Below are positions 58,663-64,000 of a stretch of 64,000 nucleotides of DNA, piece by piece. Position 1 is the stretch's first letter; each line of letters opens with the position of its first letter. A program made the position numbers and the translations under genes. Under the pieces are notes generated by a model that did no database searches, was not told where the DNA came from, and saw nothing but the letters and a program-made list of their open reading frames with translations. Source of the DNA: an uncultured Shimia sp. (GTDB lineage Bacteria; Pseudomonadota; Alphaproteobacteria; Rhodobacterales; Rhodobacteraceae); the NCBI RefSeq assembly GCF_913054185.1, contig NZ_CAJXIV010000010.1:1-64000 (forward strand), given 5' to 3'.

Positions 58663-59444
58663 GGCAACACATCCTCAGACGGCCAATAACCGCTGAGCAG
58701 CGCCTGATCATAGCCCTGCGTCAGCCCCGCCGCCTGCATGGCGGCATGGGCCGCCTTAGCATCGTAAGCCAATGCCCTGATCTCCGGCACACCATCTCGT
58801 AACACCGCAAACCGGGTCTCCTGTCGCCCATCATGTTCAGGCATGCCAACAGCCCCGGCATTCACCCAGCTCACGTCCCCAACACGCCGCTCAAACGCAA
58901 TCCCGGAATGTCCGGCCACCACCAAATCCACCGGTCCAACCGAAGATTCCAGCGCGGCAATCTCCGCAACAAACACTGCCTCCGGCGACACTGAGAACAC
59001 AAAACGCGCCACATCGGTCACGCCCCCGTGGATCACCGCCACCCGTTTGCCCGCCTGCTGAAAAGTCACCACATCTGGCAACCCCGCCATCCAGCCCCGC
59101 GCCTCTGTATCGACCTTGGTGTTCGCATGGGCATACCAGCCCGCCGACAACAGATCGCACGTCGTGCCCGTCTCGAAGCCACAGCCACAATCCAGCGCAT
59201 TGGCCGCCAGCTGCTTCTCACAATTTCCGGCCACCACAAAAGCCTGCGCCGCGCGCACCGCAGCCACCGTCTCTGCCGGTTGCGCACAATAAGCCACCAC
59301 ATCGCCGGTGCAGATCACATGACCAATTGGCACGCCCAGCACCTCGGCCTGCGCCAAAATCGCCTCTGTCGCCTGCAAATTGGAATACGGCCCGCCAAAC
59401 AACAGCACTGCCCCAACCAACTCGCCCAAATCCTGATGTCGCAT
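58626..59444 (-). CDS. Metallophosphoesterase-like protein with degenerate metal site
   Basis: From ATG 59444 (SD GGAGG) the product has 272 residues with a calcineurin-like fold. The first metal motif, normally D-x-H-G-N, reads FGGPYSNLQA, losing Asp and His. The second (CTGDVVAYC) is kept, the third GNH is GNC (VAGNCEKQL), and the later HGG and GHSGI are kept. The enzyme may be inactive or use another metal arrangement. Residues GCGFETG form a loop with extra Cys. Role unknown. Confidence 0.8.
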   Translation of the reverse strand: MRHQDLGELVGAVLLFGGPYSNLQATEAILAQAEVLGVPIGHVICTGDVVAYCAQPAETVAAVRAAQAFVVAGNCEKQLAANALDCGCGFETGTTCDLLSAGWYAHANTKVDTEARGWMAGLPDVVTFQQAGKRVAVIHGGVTDVARFVFSVSPEAVFVAEIAALESSVGPVDLVVAGHSGIAFERRVGDVSWVNAGAVGMPEHDGRQETRFAVLRDGVPEIRALAYDAKAAHAAMQAAGLTQGYDQALLSGYWPSEDVLPQDLRLGALAKG

Positions 59445-59521
59445 TGTCTGCCTCCGCCACGTCTTTACCGCAGGTTTACGGCCTCCCAAGCAAAGCACCA
59501 ATCACTTGACCGTCAGAAACC

Positions 59522-59550
59522 AAAAAAGGCCGGGGACATGCCCCGGCCTT
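59522..59550 (-). terminator. Terminator of solute-binding protein gene 1
   Basis: AAGGCCGGGG/CCCCGGCCTT with a 5-base loop, followed on the minus strand by TTTTTTG. Confidence 0.92.
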
Positions 59551-59573
59551 CCCGACATCATCTCACCTGAGAC

Positions 59574-60275
59574 TTAGTCGTACTTCGCGACGAGGGCCTC
59601 TTGGGTGCCGTCCGCGACGATAGAATCGATGGCTTCGTCCATACGCGCAATCACAGACCCGTCGGTGGTTTTGGAGCAGGCCAGAAAGAACTCATTCCGG
59701 GAGATTTCCATCGCAATTTCAAAGCTGCCGTCGGCAATCGCCACATCTGCCGCTGATTCCAACGCCACCATGTAATCCACACGCCCTGCACCCAGCTTCT
59801 TCAAGGTCATGACCGCATCCGGTGCCAGGTCAATATCGCTTGCGCCCAGACGGTCCAGCAGCGCCACAGCAAAATCACCAGTCTGTGTGCCCACTTTCTT
59901 GGAGAGCGCCTGCTCGACAGACGTCACATCGCCGTTCGCACCGGGTTTCTGGATCAGATAAATCGCCTCGGAGTACATCGGACCGGCCCAATTGAAGCGG
60001 TCCTCACGCTCCGGCGTACGCGCGGTGGTGAACACACAGGTATTGGCGTCCTGCTCGGCCAAAGTGATGGCACGCGACCACTTGGTCACTTCCATCTCTG
60101 CCGACACACCAGAGCGCGACAGCGCCTCATTGATGATGTCCACACCGTGGCCGGTCAGCTCACCGTTTTCCACGTAGTTGTAAGGGGCATAGTCTTCCGT
60201 AAAAAACTTCACGTCCGCGGCCTGTGCAACGGTTGCGGTCGACAGGGCCAAAGCGCAGAGTGCAAGTGTTTTCAT
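59574..60275 (-). CDS. Periplasmic solute-binding protein (SBP_bac_3-like), paralog 1
   Basis: A 233-residue exported protein. The signal peptide KTLALCALALSTATVAQAA is followed by the amino-acid-type binding fold: FFTEDYAPYNYVENGELTGHGVDI, TKWSRAITLAE, CVFTTARTPERED, FNWAGPMY. The closest layout is SBP family 3, but no permease or ATPase gene is adjacent, so it is an orphan. The gene 61148-60447 is a clear paralog of identical length, so local duplication is likely. Each copy has its own terminator. The ligand is not deducible. Confidence 0.85.
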   Translation of the reverse strand: MKTLALCALALSTATVAQAADVKFFTEDYAPYNYVENGELTGHGVDIINEALSRSGVSAEMEVTKWSRAITLAEQDANTCVFTTARTPEREDRFNWAGPMYSEAIYLIQKPGANGDVTSVEQALSKKVGTQTGDFAVALLDRLGASDIDLAPDAVMTLKKLGAGRVDYMVALESAADVAIADGSFEIAMEISRNEFFLACSKTTDGSVIARMDEAIDSIVADGTQEALVAKYD

Positions 60276-60387
60276 TGGTGGATTTCCTTGTTTCATATCT
60301 CTGCCCCGGTTCTGCGCCGCATGTCTGAAAGCAAAGTAAACGTGCGACATTCATGCGCAGACAAAATCACAACCCTCTGAAACCCAA

Positions 60388-60416
60388 TAAAAAAAGCCGG
60401 GGCGCTTGCCCCGACT
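60388..60416 (-). terminator. Terminator of solute-binding protein gene 2
   Basis: AGTCGGGGC and GCCCCGGCT (60416-60408 and 60403-60395) with one mismatch, loop AAGC, followed on the minus strand by TTTTTTTA. Confidence 0.88.
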
Positions 60417-60446
60417 TTGCCACACTCTTCTCGCGGTGGGATTGCG

Positions 60447-61148
60447 TCAGTAACGAGATACAATCTCTGCCTGTGTGCCGTCCGCCATCAGCGAATCCAT
60501 CGCAGCGTCAATCTCGGCCACCACGGTGGCTGGAGTGTCATGTGAACAGGCGATGTAGTACTCGTCGCGCGACACTTCCATCGCGATCTCCAGACCGGCA
60601 TCCTCTGCGGTCAGCGCGTTGGCGCTCTCTTGACCCAGGATCACATAATCCAATCGACCTGCCGCCAACTTCTTCATGGTTTTGTCCAGATCCGGCGCCG
60701 CATCCACTTTGGCCGCGCCCAACTCTTCCAGCAGATCCACGGTGAAATCCCCCACCTGCGTGCCGATGGATTTGGTCAGCGCCTGCTCCAAAGATGTCGC
60801 CTCGCCGTTCATGCCGGCGTTCTGGATCAAATACATGCCTTCCACATACATCGGTCCCGCCCACTGGAACTTGTCCTCCCGCTCCGCCGTACGTGCCGTC
60901 GAGAACACACAGGTGCTCGCGCCTTTTTCGGCCAGCGCGATGGCACGGGTCCATTTGGTGATCTCAACCGAATGTGTCAGCGCCGCGCGCTCGGCCACTT
61001 CGTTGATCAGGTCAATCGCGTGCCCTTTGGCTTGTCCGTTCTCTGTCCAGGAATACGGCGCGTAATCCTCAGTCAGGAACGACACGCTGGCCCCATCGGC
61101 CAGAGAAACGGTTGGCAGCATCAGTGCGGCACATACAAAAGATTTCAT
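60447..61148 (-). CDS. Periplasmic solute-binding protein (SBP_bac_3-like), paralog 2
   Basis: A 233-residue exported protein sharing the same motif set as its neighbour: FLTEDYAPYSWTENGQAKGHAIDL, TKWTRAIALAEKGASTCVFSTA, FQWAGPMYVEGMYLIQNAG. The signal peptide is KSFVCAALMLPTVSLAD. Identity with paralog 1 looks about half by eye; it was not computed. The Cys in STCVFSTA is kept in both copies. ATG 61148 is chosen over the in-frame 61163. Confidence 0.85.
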   Translation of the reverse strand: MKSFVCAALMLPTVSLADGASVSFLTEDYAPYSWTENGQAKGHAIDLINEVAERAALTHSVEITKWTRAIALAEKGASTCVFSTARTAEREDKFQWAGPMYVEGMYLIQNAGMNGEATSLEQALTKSIGTQVGDFTVDLLEELGAAKVDAAPDLDKTMKKLAAGRLDYVILGQESANALTAEDAGLEIAMEVSRDEYYIACSHDTPATVVAEIDAAMDSLMADGTQAEIVSRY

Positions 61149-61288
61149 TGGATCCCACTCCATTTATGTTTGAACTGGGCGCCCCCTTAGATCAAAGCAC
61201 CTAAAGAAGGCTTAAGCGCGCTGCTGCCTCTTGATCCGGCCTCGTTGCACCCCCATAAACCTAAGTGATTGAGATTTCAGAGGACCCC

Positions 61289-62593
61289 ATGGAGCCCACC
61301 ACAACTTTTGACACCGCATTCTGGATCACCGCTGGCGTGATTTTCTTTTTGCTGATGATGTCTGCCTTCTTTTCCGGCTCCGAAACAGCCCTCACGGCGG
61401 CCTCTCGCGGCAAACTGCGCGCACAGGCTGACAAAGGCAATCGCGGCGCCCAACGCGCCCTAAACGTGACCGAGGACAGCGAACGTCTGATTGGCTCCGT
61501 GCTGCTGGGCAACAACCTGGTCAACATCCTTGCCACCTCGCTGGCGACCGCACTTTTCACCCGCGCCTTTGGCGAAGGTGGCGTGGCACTGGCCACTCTG
61601 GTCATGACCCTTCTGGTTTTGATCTTTGCCGAAGTGCTTCCCAAAACCTACGCCATCACCCGACCCGAAGATGCCGCCGCCACCGTCGCCAGCCCGATCA
61701 GCGTGATTGTCACGCTGTTCTCACCCATCGTTGCCGCCGTGCGTGTGCTGGTGCGCGGCGTGCTGCGCCTGTTTGGCGTGGAAACTGACCCGGACAGCCA
61801 AGTGCTCGCCATGCGCGAAGAGATTGCCGGTGCCATTCAACTTGGCCACTCCGAGGGCATCGTGGAAAAAGAAGACCGCGACCGTATCTTGGGTGCGCTC
61901 GATCTCTCTGATCGTGTGGTCGAAGAGATCATGTTGCACCGTTCCGGCATCCAAATGATCAACGCCGATGACGCCCCCGCCGACATTCTCAAACAATGTC
62001 TGGAAAGCAACCACACCCGCCTGCCGGTCTACAAAGACGATCAGGAAAACATCATTGGCGTGGTGCACGCCAAAGACCTGTTCCGCAGCATGTACACCCG
62101 CGCCGTTCAGGAAGAGACCAACGCGCGCGACCTTTTGGCTTTCGACCTGACCGAAGTTGCCAAAGAACCCTATTTCGTGCCGGAAACCACCTCGCTCGAT
62201 GACCAAATGCGCGAATTCCTGCGCCGCCATGCACACTTTGCGCTGGTGGTGGATGAATACGGCTCCCTGCAAGGCCTGATCACGCTCGAAGACATCCTCG
62301 AAGAAATTGTCGGCGAGATCACCGACGAGTTTGACGAAGACGCCGACCACTTGATCCGCAAATCCGAAGACGGTCAGTTCCTGATCGAAGGCGCCATGAC
62401 CATTCGCGACCTCAACCGTGCCACCGACTGGTCCTTGCCCGACGATGAAGCCAACACCATCGCCGGTCTGGTGATCCACGAGGCGCAGATGATCCCCACA
62501 GTTGGACAGGTGTTTTCGTTCCACGGCTTCCGCTTTGAGGTAACCGGCCGCGAAGCAAACCGGATCACCGATTTGAAAATCCGCCCGCTCTAA
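61289..62593 (+). CDS. CorC/HlyC-family (CNNM-type) membrane protein
   Basis: A 434-residue protein from ATG 61289 (SD AGAGGA); GTG 61265 is a weaker start. It has an N-terminal DUF21/CNNM membrane domain with about three spans (FSGSETALTAASRGKLR is typical of the Mg-binding acidic loop), two CBS domains (about 215-335, ILKQCLESNHTRLPVYKDD; HFALVVDEYGSLQGLITLEDI) and a C-terminal CorC_HlyC domain ending TGREANRITDLKIRPL. The family is tied to Mg/Co efflux or transport. Confidence 0.93.
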   Translation: MEPTTTFDTAFWITAGVIFFLLMMSAFFSGSETALTAASRGKLRAQADKGNRGAQRALNVTEDSERLIGSVLLGNNLVNILATSLATALFTRAFGEGGVALATLVMTLLVLIFAEVLPKTYAITRPEDAAATVASPISVIVTLFSPIVAAVRVLVRGVLRLFGVETDPDSQVLAMREEIAGAIQLGHSEGIVEKEDRDRILGALDLSDRVVEEIMLHRSGIQMINADDAPADILKQCLESNHTRLPVYKDDQENIIGVVHAKDLFRSMYTRAVQEETNARDLLAFDLTEVAKEPYFVPETTSLDDQMREFLRRHAHFALVVDEYGSLQGLITLEDILEEIVGEITDEFDEDADHLIRKSEDGQFLIEGAMTIRDLNRATDWSLPDDEANTIAGLVIHEAQMIPTVGQVFSFHGFRFEVTGREANRITDLKIRPL

Positions 62594-62603
62594 ACGGGCC
62601 CAA

Positions 62604-62635
62604 TGGCCCATCGCAGCATCACGCGTGATGGGCCA
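62604..62635. other. Hairpin with palindrome after the CorC-type gene
   Basis: TGGCCCATC (62604-62612) pairs with GATGGGCCA (62627-62635); within it lies the 12-bp palindrome ATCACGCGTGAT (62618-62629). The two folds are mutually exclusive. No T tract follows, so it is not a standard intrinsic terminator. Confidence 0.4.
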
Positions 62636-62738
62636 CATCACCAAATTGAATGCGCCTTTGGTCGCGTTTGTCGGAAACAGACTTGCCATGTCGCCCGTTG
62701 CTGTTCACCTGTGAACCATCTGACGCGCGGGTAACATT

Positions 62739-63623
62739 ATGCAAAACGTACACGGTATTCTGATCCTTGTGGCGGCCATGCTTGGCTTCACCCTTGAGGA
62801 CATGTTCATCAAGTCGCTCTCTGTGACCATCCCGGTGGGTCAGATCCTCATGGCTTTGGGGCTGGGCTCCGGTGCCGTCTTTGCCGTGCTGGCCGTCCTG
62901 CGGGGTGACAACCTCTTTGCCCCTGCCGCCTGGTCGCCGCGCATGTTGTTGCGCACCGCTTGTGAAGCGGGTGGTGCTGTGCTTTTTGCCACTGCACTGT
63001 CCCGTGTAGACCTCTCCACCGTCGCCGCTGTGTTTCAAACGCTGCCGTTGGTCATCACCTTGGGCGCTGCACTTTTCTTAGGCGAACAGGTTGGCTGGCG
63101 GCGCCTCACCGCCATCTTGGTCGGCTTCACCGGTGTCTTGCTGATCATCCGCCCGGGCACTGACGCCTTTGACCCCAACGCACTGCTGGTACTTGGCGCA
63201 GTGCTTGCCGTGGCGATCCGAGACCTGATCACCCGCACAATTGACTCTTCCGTCTCTTCTTTTGTGGTCTCTTTCCAAAGCTTCGCCTCCCTTGTGCTCG
63301 CGGGCCCGCTGCAGATGCTCTTCGCCTCTGCTGACTACGCAGCCGTGACCACAACCAATGTCTCCATGATGGCTGGTGCCGTCGCGTTTGGCGCGGCTGG
63401 CTACTGGGGCGTGGTCACGGCGCTGCGTCTTGGCGAAGCCTCCGTTGTGGCCCCCTTCCGCTACTCCCGCCTGCTGTTCTCGATCCTTGTTGGCATGATT
63501 GCCTTCGGCGAACGCCCCGACCTGCCCACCATGCTGGGTGCCACGCTGATCATCGGCTCCGGCCTCTTCACCTTCATGCGTGAACACCGCCTCGCCAAAG
63601 CCACCGCCCCGGCCCAAGCCTAA
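62739..63623 (+). CDS. DMT superfamily (EamA) transporter
   Basis: A 294-residue protein with about ten spans in two EamA halves. The first half ends DLSTVAAVFQTLPLVITLGAALFLGEQVGWRRL is the region near residues 90-122; the second ends APFRYSRLLFSILVGMIAFGERPD near 240-265. It is not closely similar to the DMT gene at 1970. Substrate unknown. It is transcribed from its own 145-base upstream region. Confidence 0.87.
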   Translation: MQNVHGILILVAAMLGFTLEDMFIKSLSVTIPVGQILMALGLGSGAVFAVLAVLRGDNLFAPAAWSPRMLLRTACEAGGAVLFATALSRVDLSTVAAVFQTLPLVITLGAALFLGEQVGWRRLTAILVGFTGVLLIIRPGTDAFDPNALLVLGAVLAVAIRDLITRTIDSSVSSFVVSFQSFASLVLAGPLQMLFASADYAAVTTTNVSMMAGAVAFGAAGYWGVVTALRLGEASVVAPFRYSRLLFSILVGMIAFGERPDLPTMLGATLIIGSGLFTFMREHRLAKATAPAQA

Positions 63624-63750
63624 CCAATTCCAGCAAAACAGCGTCCTGCTGTCACTGTTAGCCCTAACCTGCGGGAAAACCACCGTTAGCGCTACCAAAC
63701 AGCGTTTACTTTTGCCTCTGCCCTGCTATAGCTGCGCCCAACATTTGTAG

Positions 63751-64000
<250 letters not shown>

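Noticed and set aside
61721-62689. 322-codon antisense frame over the CorC-type gene
   Set aside because: The sense gene has clear CBS and CorC domains; the antisense product has none.

Overview
The window reads as chromosomal housekeeping DNA of a Rhodobacterales (Roseobacter-group) alphaproteobacterium. The evidence is the sciP-ctrA cell-cycle pair, an LpxI-type lipid A pathway, folate-dependent TrmFO, and small lineage-restricted families such as DUF2842, DUF6524, DUF1153 and DUF1127. Genes are tightly packed, often with 4-base ATGA overlaps. I found no rRNA, tRNA, CRISPR array, insertion sequence or prophage.

Left part (1-29 kb). An MFS exporter diverges from an Lrp/AsnC regulator that carries an in-frame amber codon. 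Then come a DMT transporter, thiamine pyrophosphokinase, a very acidic 814-residue protein of unknown function, a DCC/DUF4166 pair and purA with a DUF2842 gene. A cobalt-type nitrile hydratase operon (alpha, beta, accessory) follows, then secG, pyrG, a P-loop ATPase beside metA, and PPK2 with a TetR regulator and a Sel1-repeat protein. Next are a three-gene cytochrome cluster (pentaheme c, Tll0287-like monoheme, multi-span membrane protein), rplM-rpsI, a MocR regulator divergent from a DUF1127 gene with repeated palindromes, trmFO, gluQRS, hisI and an Fe-S scaffold gene.

Middle part (29-50 kb). A candidate structured RNA and a 40-residue membrane protein gene precede recG-ligA and the sciP-ctrA locus, whose intergenic DNA holds a 14-bp inverted repeat. 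After mnmA comes a long envelope and lipid superoperon on the minus strand: pyrH-frr-uppS-cdsA-dxr-rseP, then a 48-residue membrane protein gene and bamA-skp-fabZ-lpxA-lpxI-lpxB. It links isoprenoid carrier, phospholipid, outer-membrane protein and lipid A synthesis. The fabZ ribosome binding site lies in a strong predicted hairpin.

Right part (50-64 kb). miaA, an AraC regulator, a lytic transglycosylase, ssb, pepT, aroK-aroB, a small membrane protein with a secreted 505-residue protein and xerD, a metallophosphoesterase-like protein lacking key metal ligands, two tandem paralogous solute-binding proteins without a transporter, a CorC/CNNM protein, a second DMT transporter and the start of eno.

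The items I rate most worth following up are the cytochrome trio, the MocR-DUF1127 operator array, the fabZ SD-sequestering hairpin, the ctrA upstream palindrome, and the small membrane proteins with the structured RNA near 29.5 kb. All functional statements rest on reading motifs by eye; no database search was run.
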